Assembly: GCA_037127255.1 (NCBI GenBank)
Contig: JBANSL010000017.1
Location: 44,215,745 to 44,279,744 of the forward strand
Origin: Persicaria tinctoria
Lineage: Eukaryota > Streptophyta > Magnoliopsida > Caryophyllales > Polygonaceae
Reading direction: 5' to 3'
DNA length: 64,000 bases
Shown in pieces: positions 34,430 through 47,000 of the stretch. The notes under the pieces are model-generated. The model had not been told where the DNA came from. It saw only the letters and a program-made list of their open reading frames with translations, and ran no database searches. Both the position numbers and the translations under genes were made by a program. Positions within the stretch are counted from its first letter, which is position 1. Every line of letters begins with the position of its first letter.

Positions 34430-36840
34430 AAGAAAAATATGGTAAAAGATAAAGTGTTTACCTATCAACGGCTAAATGTCAACCTTTAAGTTAAATGTCA
34501 ACATTTAAGCTAAATGTCAACATTTAATGAATTTCTAAAGTTTCCAGAAGATGTCAGCATTTAATAGAAGATAAAGTTTACAAATAAGATCATTCTCAAA
34601 ATTGATATCATATTACATGAGATGAATACTCAAACTTCTACAATCATCTAATAAAAGATATGGTAAAAGATAAAGCTTTTGTCCATCAACGGCTAAATGC
34701 CAACCTTTAAGTTAAATGCCAACATATAATAAAAGATAAAGTTTACAAATAAGATCATTCACAAAATTGATATCATATTAAATGAGATGAGAATATCAAA
34801 CTTCTATAATTATCTAATAAAAGAAATGGTAAAAGATAAAGCTTTGGCACATCAACGGCTAAATAGCCTAAATGTCAACATTTAAGTTAAATGTCAATAT
34901 ATAATAAAAGATAAAGTTTACAAATAAGATCATTCCCAAAATTGATATCATATTACATGAGATGAGAATATCAAACTTCTATAATCATCTAATAAAAGAA
35001 ATGGTAAAAGATAAAGCTTTTGCACATCAACGGATAAATGTCAACATTTAAGCTAAATGTCAACATATAATAAAAGATAAAGTTTACAAATAAGATCATT
35101 TCCAAAATTGATATCATATCATATGAGATAAGAATATCAAACTTCTATAATAATCTAATAAAAGAAACGGTAAAAGATAAAGATTTTGCACATCAACGGC
35201 TAAATGTCAACATTTAAGCTAAATGTCAACATTTAAGCTAAATGTCAACCTTTAATAAAAGATAAAGTTTACAAATAAGATCATTCCTAAAATTGATATC
35301 ATATTACATGAGATTAGAATATCAAACTTCTATAGCCATCTAATAAAAGAAATGGTAAAAGATAAAACTTTTGTCCATCAATGACTAAATGTCAACATTT
35401 AAGCTAAAATGTCAACATTTAAGCTAAATGTCTACAGTTAAGCTAAAATGTCAACAGTTAAGCTAAAATGTCAACATTTAAGCTTAAATGTCAACATTTA
35501 AGCTTAAATGCCAACATTTAAGCTAAATGCCAACATTTAAGCTAAATGTCAACACTTAAGCTTAAATGTCAACACTTAAGCTTAAATGTCAACACTTAAG
35601 CTTAAATGCCAACATTTAAGCTAAATGTCAACATTTAATGAATTTATAAAGTTTCCAAAAGATGTCAGCATTTACAAGCTAAGTTTCAAGACACACATTT
35701 TGCATTTCCAGAAGATATCAGCATTTCCAGAAGATGTCAGCACTTCCAGAAACTACTGCTAGATGTTTGCAATAACAATAAAGGCCTCGAAAAAAAAAGA
35801 GATTAAGCACCAGAAAAAAATCATATTCCTCCAGCAATAAGTCCTATTACACAACAAAAAAAAGGAACCTGCGGTTCAAAAAGACAATCAAGAAGTTTGA
35901 CATTAGGATTAAAATTGGCATACACAAGAATTAGTAAATCGATTTCGAGTCTTCGACCAAATAAATAGATAAACAAAGGAGAGACAATGGATGCGAACAT
36001 AGGTGAGAGTCTCAAATCAACCCGGAGTCGCAAATCCAATTAAAAAACAAGCAATCTGAATTTAAAAAAAAGTTGAAAAATAAGAAGTTTATGTTGTGCA
36101 AATATAAGTTACTGCTGTGCAAATATAACTTTATGATATGCACATATAACAATCTGTTATGAAAATATAAAAATCTGTTATGCAAATTGAAACTGCTGAC
36201 ACCGGATGTCAGCAAGATTGTTATTCCCTCTTAATTTTAAGCAAATAATGTAAAAAATCATATTCCTCCCAGCAATAAGTCTAGTAAAGAGCTATGCAAG
36301 TGTAAATCTAAAAAAGATGACTTATCAATCAAGAATATTACGAAAAAGCTAAATGTCAACATTTAAGCTAAATGTCAACATTTAATAAAAGAAATGGTAA
36401 AAGATAAATATTTTGCAATTCAACGGCTAAATGTCAACATTTAAGCTAAATGTCAACATTTAATAAAAGAAATGGTAAAAGATAAAGCTTTTGCACATCA
36501 ACGGATAAATGTCAACATTTAAGTTAAATGTCAACATTTAATAAAAGATAAAGTTTACTAATAAGATCATTCCCAAAATTGATATCATATTACATGAGAT
36601 GAGAATATCAAACTTCTACAATCATCTAATAAAAGAAATTGTAAAAGATAAACCATTTACACATTAACGATTAAATGTCAACATTTAAGCTAAATGTCAA
36701 TATTTAATAAAAGATAAAGTTTACAAATAAGATCATTCACAAAATTGATATCATATTACATGAGATGAGAATATCAAACTTCTATGATCATCTAATAAAA
36801 GAAATGGTAAAAGATAAAGCTTTTGCCTATCAACGACTAA
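34430..36840 (+). repeat. About 166-bp repeats with variable 18-bp core (family B)
   Basis: CAAACTTCTA recurs at 34631, 34797, 34972, 35138 and 35323 (spacing 166, 175, 166, 185), then again after 36340. Spacing varies because the inner CTAAATGTCAACATTTAAG unit is present in different numbers. Positions 35790-36250 are unique sequence bracketed by two copies of TCATATTCCTCC. Confidence 0.85.
35385..35640 (+). repeat. 18-19 bp minisatellite expansion
   Basis: About 13-14 head-to-tail copies of GCTAAATGTCAACATTTAA with small changes (TCAACA/CCAACA, AGCT/AGCTT). Confidence 0.88.
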
Positions 36841-37140
36841 ATTGATGTTGTGCAAATGTAAAAGTATGATATGCAATTATAAATTGATAATATGCAACTA
36901 TAAGATTAAAATATGCATAAATTCATTCACGTTGTACATATATAAGATTATTGATATCTAATACTTATATTTAATTTTTAGTAAATAAAAATAAGTTGGG
37001 GAAATACAAATTGATGTTGTGAAAATGTATGATTATATTATTCAAATATAAAAAAATAAAAGTATGATATGCAATTATAAACTGATGATATGCAAATATA
37101 TAATTATGATATGCAAATATAACTTTATGTTGTGCAAATA
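36840..37140 (+). repeat. Family A repeats resume
   Basis: TTGATGTTGTGCAAATGT and TATGCATAAATTCATTCACG return after the family B block, giving an A-B-A layout. Confidence 0.8.
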
Positions 37141-37470
37141 TAATATTTATATTATATTTGCTTAAACAACCTTATGGAAATGATACACACATGGATTTAT
37201 ATTTTAAAATTGCACTAATATATCTTATTATTGAACATTTATTATAAAATTTTGCAAATTACTAGAATTATTATAAACAGATCTAATCCCTACCCTACCC
37301 ATCTGTCTAACATTGTAAATTTTGATGGGTAAACATTTGCCCATTGAGATGAGTTATATTTTAGATCTTATAATCGTGTTTGTACACATTAGAATTTCCG
37401 CACAGCTCGATGTGGTTTCATGCATTATATATTAGGTGTTGTATTATTGAAATTCTTTTCAACTTTTGAC

Positions 37471-38190
37471 TAGGGCTGGGAAATGGTATGGAAATTACCA
37501 TACCAACCACGTATCAACCACAAACCGACTATGTTGATAACCACATTTGTGGTAACCAACATTGTGGTAACCATCGTGGTGGTAACCACGTGGAGATGGT
37601 ACGGTAATGGTAATGAAATTTGAATACCATGGTTACCGAGTATGTGTGTATGTTAATTTTTTATTTAATGTTTTGTTATTTTTAACTTTAATTTTAAGTT
37701 TTTACTTTATATTTTGTGTTTTGATTTTGACTTAAATTGGTCATTTCTATTTTTTTCTACTAGAACCAGTAGGAACATTTTAATGTTTGAAGACTTTGAA
37801 CTTGTTTTGTTCGAACTAGCTTACAGGAACATTTTGAATGTTTGAACAATTGAACTTAATTTGTTTGAAGACTTTGAACTTGGTTGGTTGAATTAGTTTG
37901 TACTTTAGGTTGTGAACTTGGTTTATTTGAACTTTTGGTAGCCATATTTTTTTATTCGATAACTTTGATGACTACCGGGCAAAAGTCAAAGGGTTTCAAA
38001 AAAATACAAACAGAATTACAACATGGTAACCATGGTAATGTACCGATGGTAACCACAAATCGTGGTTACCACATATGCGGTAACCACGACTTGTGGTTGA
38101 TACGTGGTATGAAAATTTACGTACCACCCATTGGTGGTTGGTACGTGGTAATCACCAATTTTCGGTGGTTACCGTACCATGCCAACACTA
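37471..38190. mobile_element. hAT-type MITE, 720 bp
   Basis: Termini TAGGGCTGGG and CCAACACTA (reverse complement TAGTGTTGG) resemble hAT ends, and the element is flanked by an exact 8-bp duplication CTTTTGAC (37463-37470 and 38191-38198). Both subterminal regions are full of GGTAACCAC/GTGGTTACC palindromes. No transposase is encoded, so it is non-autonomous. Confidence 0.9.
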
Positions 38191-38436
38191 CTTTTGACAT
38201 CTCAACAATTTCCATTATATATGTGTAGCTTCCAATTTTCGTATGATCTTAAATATAAAATTTGCTTAAAGGGAACGAGGATCGAACTAATTTGCTTCAT
38301 GACATGAATTTAACCTCCAACACGACTTATCTTGTAAATAATAATATCATTCAATAAGGTAGGATGAACTTAGCACCAACATAGATTAATAGTATATACT
38401 ACTTTCTCATCTCTCATTTCCTTTTCCACTTCAGAT

Positions 38437-39130
38437 TAATTTTTTTGGTTGGAAAACGGGCCCAAAAAATACCCACTCCCAGAAGGGAGATTAGCATTAG
38501 GAGCTTCAAAATAGGGCCCTAGTCGGCGCGCATTCAGGGGATCAAGACCCCTCGTGCGTCATCGTTCAAGGGTATCAAGACCCCTTTTGCGTCATCGTTC
38601 AAGAGCTGCACCAAACCCGTCGGCAAAGAGTTCAATATAACAGAACCAAGTGTATAAGAAAAAAAAAATGGCAGTTAGATATCCCAACTCCTACTAGGCT
38701 AGCACATAGAGAGATACTAGGCTAGCACATAGATGTGTCGGCTTAATCGACTTCGATATTAGCTCCAACGCAATCGCAAAATCCTCCTCACACTCCACCT
38801 TCTTGAACCCACATTCCCATGCCAACTTCAGCACTTTAGTAACATCCCAAAGTTCTGCTTCCACCACTGAGCAAGTTCCTATGTTGTGGGTGAATCCCGT
38901 GACCCAACCACTTCTATCGTTGAGGATAACTCCCCCTACTGTAGCAACTCCCGAACCCATAACAAATCTATTAGTATTAAGTTTAACCCATCCCATGGTG
39001 GGCGGACATCAAGAAACCGCGAGTGGCAAATACACCCTTGCATTATTAGGAGCGCCAAGAAGGTGTTTCCTAGCCCCAGTGCATTCTTTGACAACTTGTT
39101 CACAGTTCTCCAATAGAATCATCAAAGCTT
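38437..39130 (-). mobile_element. LINE 3' end with RNase H remnant
   Basis: Minus-strand translation from about 39020 to 38694 gives GWVKLNTN, GGVILNDRSGWVTGF, CSVVEAELWDV and KLAWECGFKKVECE, the RNase H-like (RVT_3) C-terminal domain of plant L1 LINEs. The first catalytic Asp (usually NTDG) reads NTNR, and there is a frame change upstream. A 3' tail follows that contains GGGCCC-rich sequence and ends in an A run (complement of the T run near 38440). The reverse transcriptase part is absent, so this is a 5'-truncated, dead copy. Positions 38199-38436 hold no recognisable feature. Confidence 0.8.
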
Positions 39131-40608
39131 AGCACCCTTGAACATGCATTTGATATCGTGCATAATTTTTAATCAAAAAAGATATCGTTTGTTTCAATGT
39201 GAGGGAATGAAAAGAAAATGAATTAAAATTTTGAGATCCTAGAGAAAGGGGTGGGGGGAAATGATTAGAGCATCCAGAGGTAATAGTTACCCTCCTTAAA
39301 ATTAGGTAATGATATATGGGAAAAGATAACAAATTTTGTGTGAAAAATAAGAAAAGAAGGGTAATGATTAGAATATTGATAAATGAATCTTAACTTAAAT
39401 ATGAACTATATTCATATAGGTAATCATTACCTTTATATAGACAAAAACAAACAAACGCGCGGGTGGGGGGGGGGGGTAAAATTAATTGTAGATGCAGGTA
39501 TACATTTGTGTTGGAGTTTTCAATGGATTTAATCTTGGGAGGGTTAAACAACTACTTCACTTCTTCCACGGACACCCTTCATAGCTACCCATGTCTCCTA
39601 ATGTCGACTCCTCCCCAGTTTTCTTGTGCAACATTCTACCATTTTCCATCACGAATTCCAGCTTCCAATTTCGCTCAGGTATTTTTCCAATTTCGCTCAT
39701 TGATTTCGGGTGTAATTCAATTGTACACTGGTATTTATCAACAACTATTTTCTTATAAATTCATTTGTCAGTATATAACCAATGAATGATAGACTGTTAT
39801 GAGTATAAAAATTCGTTCATCAACACGCACACAATAAATTAATATTATAAAATATTAATAAATGTTAGGATAAAATAATGAAGGTAGACTTGAAATCTTT
39901 AAGAAAATGGTAAAATTGTTTACCATAAAGTTAGACTTCATCAAAAAGGCTTTTAAGTATAGATATTAGATTGATATAGATTATTATTATTACTATAATA
40001 TATATATATATATATATATTAATAGTAGACATTAGATTTAATTCAATGTTTTGAATTAAACCCAATGATTAGTAAATGGGTAAAAACTAAAAGGAAAAAA
40101 AAATGTAAATGTATGAAAGAGATGAAAAGAAAAAGAAAAAGAAATAATAAGAGAAAATTGTAATTAAATGAAAAATCTTAAATTAAGGAGGTGTTAATAC
40201 ATCATCAAAAGTCTTCTAAATTAAGTTATTAATATGTATATAGATGAAAATAAAAATAAATAATAAGAGAAAATTGTAATTAATTAGTTGAAAAAACCTT
40301 AAATTAAGGAGGTTTTGACACATCATCAAAATACTTCTAATTAAGGTATTATATAGATAATAATATGTATAATATGAGGGAACTATAAGCACATAACATT
40401 ACATCTTCTCCAAAACCATAAACCATAACAGCTCACACTTTAGCTTCTTTCCTCCATAACACTCCAAATAGATATCCATACCCAACTCAAAATCTTAATT
40501 TCCCCCGAGAGGGTAAGGCTTATCATGGGCTAGGATGAATGAATTTTTGCGGAGCTTACAAATAAAAATAGGCTAAAGACTCAAATTGGCTTCAAAACAA
40601 GATATAAC
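39131..40608. other. AT-rich intergenic sequence with small repeats
   Basis: No gene is supported. It contains a G12 run (39465-39476), a TA run near 40000, GGTAATAGTTACC-type short palindromes around 39280-39430 that may belong to a small MITE, and a direct repeat of about 117 bp (about 40143-40245 and 40260-40370). Confidence 0.5.
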
Positions 40609-40870
40609 CACTACAAGAAAAACAGTTTTTTGTGACAAAACAATTTGTCGCCCAAAGTATTAATTTCGTCGTCCAAAGTGATTTGTGACGAAAATAATTT
40701 CGTCCCCTATTTTTTGCCTCAGCTGCGTCGCCCAAAGATAAGGCGACGGGAAAAAAATTCGTCGCCCTAATTTATCTTTAGCGACAAATTCTATATTTTG
40801 TTGCCCTGTATGTTTTGTGCCGAAAATTGGGTTGGTCACCCAAAGTCTTTCAGTATATAGCACTGTCTAT
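40609..40870 (+). mobile_element. CACTA (En/Spm-type) transposon end
   Basis: Starts CACTACAAGAAAAAC, the standard CACTA terminus, followed by subterminal repeats of TTTGTCGCCCAAAGT in both orientations. No matching TTTTCTTGTAGTG end is found in the window, so this is a truncated end or a diverged MITE. Confidence 0.75.
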
Positions 40871-41005
40871 TAAGACCCGGGCTATTATATCCCTTTCATT
40901 TTAAAAAAAATCGGACTTTTAGCCAGGATCTTGAAATAGATTCAGGCTAAAAAGTCTCTTTAAAATAAAAAATAATACAATTTCCATAATGCACAACCTG
41001 CTCAC

Positions 41006-44000
41006 TGTAAAGGCCCGGATTTTAAATCCTAAATTTAGGGAAAAAAAAAAGAAATTAAAAATGAATTTAAATCGGGTTATTTGAAATCTCTTAAAATGAA
41101 TTCTGGCATGATTTTAACGGATTTTTCTGACAGGATTTCAATTTCGCTACTTTGACTTGAGGTTTTTGGAATACGAGTCGGGATAAGATCGAGAGAGAGA
41201 GCGGGTTTCGAATTTAAATGTCGGGTATATTCTTTTAGCATTTTATTATTGGGAACCACATCACATAAATTGTCATTTTCATCTCTCTTGAAAACGAAAT
41301 TTCTAGCCCCAATGTTCCCTTGTGTTGATCTAAAAACATGTGACTTTCTCCCTCCCAATTGTGGTTAGACATCAAACACTACCACTCAATTCCTCACCAT
41401 TTTAGCTTCACCAAATTGGGAACATGTGAAGACCAATAGTCTGTATTGCCGCAGGTTCTAACCCACGCCATTTCAGGCCTTACTACAGCCTTCCTCCTCT
41501 TATTTTGATTCCAAGCTACAAGTTCACCCACACACACAATCCCACGCCAAAGCTCCAAACTTTTCTCTTATCTCACCTCCCTTTCTTTCCCTCCTTGTGG
41601 ATTCAAGTCCCACCACCACCACCTCACTGCCTCCTTGCACGGCCTCCATCGTCGCTATCATAGAGGCCAGCAGCTCCGGCGAAGTAGCGCCTCTCCGAGG
41701 GGTCTGAGGTCCAACGAAGCAAGCCAAGTGAGAGCCCAAGCGTCGAGCGCTGTCCCGAGCACTCCCTGAGAACAGCTGAGCATTCTCGAGCCACTCCGGA
41801 TCCGCCGAGTAGCAGCCGCCGCTGTCCCTGTTTCGCTCCCAAATCGATCGGTAAGGGCTTCTCTTCCGTTCTGACCTAAATCTCCGTAAAAGAGCCCCTT
41901 TAACCGCCTTCTTTCTTCCTGGACCAAGCTCGTTTGATTTCAACTCCGATGAAGCCCAATCGCGCCTCCGACGACCATGTTTCCGGCGAGTTGACGCCTC
42001 CGGTGAGCCTCCTTCCTTTCTCCTCCTTCTTTCCCTTCCTCCATGTGGGTGTGGGTCGGCGCCGTCGAGGCTGGGTGGCCGGATTCTGGGAGCACCGCCG
42101 CCGGCCTCCCCTCTCTTCTTTCTCCTTCGGTTTTCCGAGCACAGGAAGCCCCTGTTGCTTCCCTTCTTTCCTTCAATTAGAAGGGTAGAAGAAAGAGTTG
42201 TGGGGTCCACTTTTGCCACTCACACGCCAACACACACCTGGGCCCCCTTTTTTTTTTTTTTGAATCTCCAGCTCGGTTTAAATGAAAGAAGGAAATGAGA
42301 TGGGTTTGGGCCTATTTTTGTTGGGCCTAATTTTTGGATCCGATTTTGGTAGAATCATGGGCCTTTCCTTTTGTTTTTGGGTTATTTGGCTATTACTTTC
42401 ATTCCGTATATACTTATATATTTTATGAAAGAAAATATTAAATAAATGGGAGATAATATATATTATTATTGTTAGCATTAATTTCTGATTTATGAAAATA
42501 AATTATAATTTCCGTAAAAGTATTATATATATATAATACTTTTACGGAAATTATAAAGGGAATAGTATTCGGAAATTGTTGTATTAATGGATGTTGTTTT
42601 AAAATGTGACTATAAAAATGGATTTACTTGGTGTTATTTTAGATAGATACTGTTTGAACTAATCAAGATGAGGTTTTCAAGTCTTTGGAATTATCCCCTT
42701 AAGGATTTGTGTAGAAAACCAAATGCCGGAATTAATTATATAATATGATTTTCAGGTATTGATTTTAAGATTTAAGTGTTTAATGTCGGGATTTTTTGTC
42801 TTGGTTTTATGATGTTGGTTTTGAAAAGAAAATTGAGAGAATGATTTTGGTTGATGTGGATAGTATCGGAAAGGTTTTGGAAAATGGTTTCACTATCGGT
42901 TGATTTTGAGCATGTTGAGAACTTGGGTTCATGTGTGTGAAAATGTTGGTCTGGTAGCTTATGGAAATGGCTTGATGATAGGTGTGTATTGCTTTTGGAT
43001 CACTTTGGACTTGCATTTGGGCTCTTGCTTGTGTTATATTGTTGTTCTGCATCTTCAGGTAGGTCTCTTCGGAGCTTACTCAGATTGAATAGAGCTATTC
43101 CCTGCTTTAGGTGCATGATATACTAGGTGCTTGCATTCATGATCAGCATGCCATGTAGTACCATGCTAGGTTGCATCGACTGTTGAGCATTCTATTTCTT
43201 TATGTGTATGTAAACAGAACGGCCGTTATCTGTGAAGTAACTAGAGTCATTGCTAGGGTTATAGGACGACCTAGTCTCATCGGGTTCCGTCCTGAGTCAA
43301 TCGAGTCATGAACTTCCTTATATTATGAGATGCCTGCGGGCTTTATTGTGGAGCGGGTTAGGCATGCGTGCCGCCCGATTATGATGGAATGCATTCACGA
43401 GCTGGCCAGTCTCCGCCCTATCGGAAGGGGGTGGAGGTAGGAGAGGGATATACCACTTGGTATTCTGTGCTAAGACCTTATTATTATTATGCACTTGATC
43501 TTAGGAGCATGTTAGTGTGTTAATATTCCGCCATGCATCTAGAAGCATCTCTATTAGGTATAGCGTATATGTGTGCTTAGGGTCGGGATGCAGAGCTAAA
43601 GTGGGCATCGATCTGATCCCGCCCCCTATCAATTTTTTTAGGTATCCGTTATGCTTACTAGTATTGATGCTGATTTGAGTCCATGACCGCTGAGTCTAAC
43701 ATGGAGGAAAGAGTGAGTGGAGATTCCGACTTCACCAATTTAATTATGACTCGAATTTGAATGGTTGATCATATTTTGACCCGGCTCTGCCGTGGCACCC
43801 ACTTGTATCTTTACTTTGCTTCCGCTTTACTTTCGTTTGAAATGGATTATGCGACATAGTCTTAGGACAAGTTAAGGGTACCCAACGGACCTTCGAGGTT
43901 TTTAGGGTTTGAAATCCCTCTTTCTATTAATCTTAAAATGAGTTTGAAACCTCGACCCGTACCTGGATTGCAAGATCCGAACAAGGGGTTTTATCCCTTG

Positions 44001-44037
44001 AAACGTAACCCGGAAATCATAATTCTGGGCCGTTACA
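41006..44037 (+). repeat. 5' LTR of LARD-like element
   Basis: 3032 bp with a GC-rich middle (41600-42180) in which overlapping frames stay open on both strands; these are not genes. Contains the palindrome at 42503-42556. Confidence 0.9.
42503..42556. repeat. 54-bp perfect palindrome in 5' LTR
   Basis: The sequence equals its own reverse complement over 54 bp without a loop, centred on a TATATATA core and flanked by TTTCCGTAAAAGT arms. Confidence 0.95.
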
Positions 44038-44041
44038 AAGA

Positions 44042-44053
44042 TGGTATCAGAGC
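44042..44053 (+). other. Primer binding site, tRNA-iMet
   Basis: TGGTATCAGAGC, four bases after the LTR end; exact match to the usual plant initiator tRNA primer site. Confidence 0.92.
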
Positions 44054-47000
44054 TGAGGTTGTGCAATTCGGGTACACAAGGGTCGAGTGTATGTTTTGGA
44101 AAACCGCCCAAGAATTTTAAAGGATTTGGAAGGATTTTAAAAAGGGCAAAATGAACTTAAGATGCCTAACCAAAATTGGACTAAGTAATGAACTCGACTT
44201 GTAATAAAAGAAGAAAACCAACCAAACGGGAACACGAGTGGGTAGTAATGGCGCTAGACCACCCCTATTGGGTGTAGTCGGGAACGGTAGGCAAAATATC
44301 AGCTTGTTCTTTACAGGTGGGTTGGGAGACTCCAAGGAGATCATTATAAGTGTTATTAACTGATTCTGTGCTGAATGCTTGCTATGCTAGAGATTTGATT
44401 TGGATGTCTTAACTATGAAATGTGCATTGACTTATTTGTGCAAACGAGATAGTGGGAGTATCCTTGTTCTTATATAGTCAAGCCCAGCTTGTGTTGAACG
44501 ACCCTTTCTACTATGTTAACCCCTTGATAGTCTTATCGAGTTTTTCTCTTGAATTTCGGTCTTCTCCATGGGAAATCAGATTGGTAAACACATTGTCCTC
44601 GGGAATTATGACTGGATATGAGGGTTGTTTGAGAGAGTATTGGAAAGTGGCTCTTGATGTAATTCTGAGTTAGAGAGTAAGGTGTTCCTGGGGTTGTCTT
44701 TCTCGATTCTTATTACAATCAACCAGTGTCCTCATGCCATACAGAGTCGTACCAAGGTCCAACGGGAGAGATGGGTGAAGAGTCAGTTGGGAGAGGTCCA
44801 TGATTGCCCTTAGGAATCTATGTCGGGTTATCTTAATTACTCTGTCCAAGATTATGTGATACTATGTGTACTACTCCTTGGCCTACAGATTGATCCTCGG
44901 TGTGAAATTGTGCTTACGTACTTTGATGTTCATGATGACCATTGTATGTGTTCGAGCTATATTTGTTAAATTCATATCATCCTGGCATGATCTACTTAGT
45001 ATATTGCATTATCATGCTAGGGCACAAATGTCATATGCTAGGAAGTTGTATAATTGATATTCTCCCTGTGAATATGTTCATGATAGTGTAATCGTAAAAC
45101 TTTGATAACTTGTTGAAGCAAGTTCTTTATTTGATACGTGCTGCAACTTGATATCAACATGTCTTATATGGTATGTAATTTCAATTCCAGTACATGTTAT
45201 TGTGATGATCCTTAATGCAAATCCGTGATTGTATAACATTCCGTATCCATGTTAGTCACATTGTTTAGGTCTCGTGTTGCATCTCGCTTTCTGTCATGAT
45301 TATGTGTCATTTCGCGTGTCTAATTGACCTGTTGTAATGACCGTACTACTGATTGATTAGAGGAATGAATGGCAGGATATGAGTCTATATGAATGTTTCT
45401 TTCCCTGAATTAGGTCCATGATAGTGTGGTAAGCTCTTCTTTGCACGAATGCCCCGTAAGATGATCTCCTTAGGATGATTAGATGGTGACGCATTGGTGC
45501 TTATTACTCCCTTGTGACAAGAACCTATAGCATGTCCATTTATTTCGTAATTGCCAGAGTAACTATTGCTGATTGTTTTGCACATAATGTTGTTGCTACT
45601 TGTGTGAATGAAGAATATGGGGTATAATTGAGTCTCGGTGAATGCATGTTTCATCCTAGTATGTGTTGATTTGCACTCATGCCTCGTATTCTAATCATAT
45701 TTCCATTACTTAGACTCGTATTATGCATCGTTGAACTTTTCTCATGCCTCTATATAGTGGAATATGATTGGGTGATTTCTTACGCATCAACATGATTAGT
45801 TACATGCATGTATCGTACGTTATGTTGAGTTTTAGCGTCATGTAGGATCCCGGTTGTGACTTGTGCAAACTTATATCTTGCCTACGTTGTTGCTGATTTC
45901 CTCTTGAGCTAGGTTCCTGATAGTGTGGTTCTCCTCTCTTTCTGTCCTCGTAAAATGTTTTACTCATGATTAGACTGATGTTGAATTCGATGATCGACTT
46001 GCTTTTCGTTATGGTTATCCTAGCATGCTTACATGTTATCGCTCGGTAGTGTTTCCCTATTACTCTATGATATCCTCTCGTGCTTGTATAAATGTATGAC
46101 TTGACACCTCGCATGATCACACACCACACTATGTCATGATTTCGCATACACATGATGCATGAATGTTAGAATGAATCTAGTCGAGTTACCTTGATTGTGT
46201 TCATGTTCGATATGTACTGGTAGTGTCTTGTAAGGCTCATGATTTCCAATATAACTCGCTAAATGATCACGTGTCGTACTTGTTCTATGATGTGATGGCT
46301 ATTATACCATATACGTGCTCTATGATGGGTCGTTCCTAGCATGAGTATAATATGTCGCCCATGATTCCCTTCTTGTTACTTTTGATGACGCCTCATGTTT
46401 CGTGAATATTATGTTGGACTCCTCTTAACGACTCTTGACTATGCTTGTATCACATCATGTATCGCTAGTATCGTGTGTGACCCGTGCTTTCCAAATGTAT
46501 CTCGTCATATGATTATGTGCCATGCTTGACCTATTATATGATCGTTGTTGACAGATGTGATAGTTACCATGCTGCTCTTATGTGTTCTCATATGAGCTTA
46601 ATTTGATTGTTACGATATACCTCGTCATGCCATATTTGACCTCACGTGTTGATGCACATACCATGTCCGTGTATTGTTCATATGTATGATAATTGCTATG
46701 AATCCCGCATATCTTGTTAAAGTTGCTAGGCATATTCACTTTCATGGAATAATATACTACTAGTTCATCTCACATGCATCAGTGTAGGACTCGATTGTGT
46801 CTTTTGGAATGAATGTACATGTCGTTCTACTTGAGATAGGTACATGTTAGTGTGGATTAATGTGACGGATGTGTTCCATGGTGAATTCGTGTTTGCTTGT
46901 CGCGATTATAACCTAATAGACTCCCGTAGGGGCATCGGTACTATTCTCGAGTCGGAGTTTCATCTCTAGTTGTCGTCTTTAGTTGTGGTCCGTGTTTGTC

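Noticed and set aside
33170..37140. CRISPR-like or centromeric satellite reading of the tandem repeats
   Set aside because: Repeats are contiguous without unique spacers, and the block is short and interleaved with unique sequence; eukaryotic context.
37884..38228. 114-codon ORF over the hAT MITE right half
   Set aside because: Runs through palindromic subterminal repeats and the target duplication.
41524..42219. 231-codon minus-strand ORF in the LARD LTR (again at 50046-50756)
   Set aside because: GC-rich LTR sequence open in several frames at once; no domain, and it differs only as the LTRs differ.
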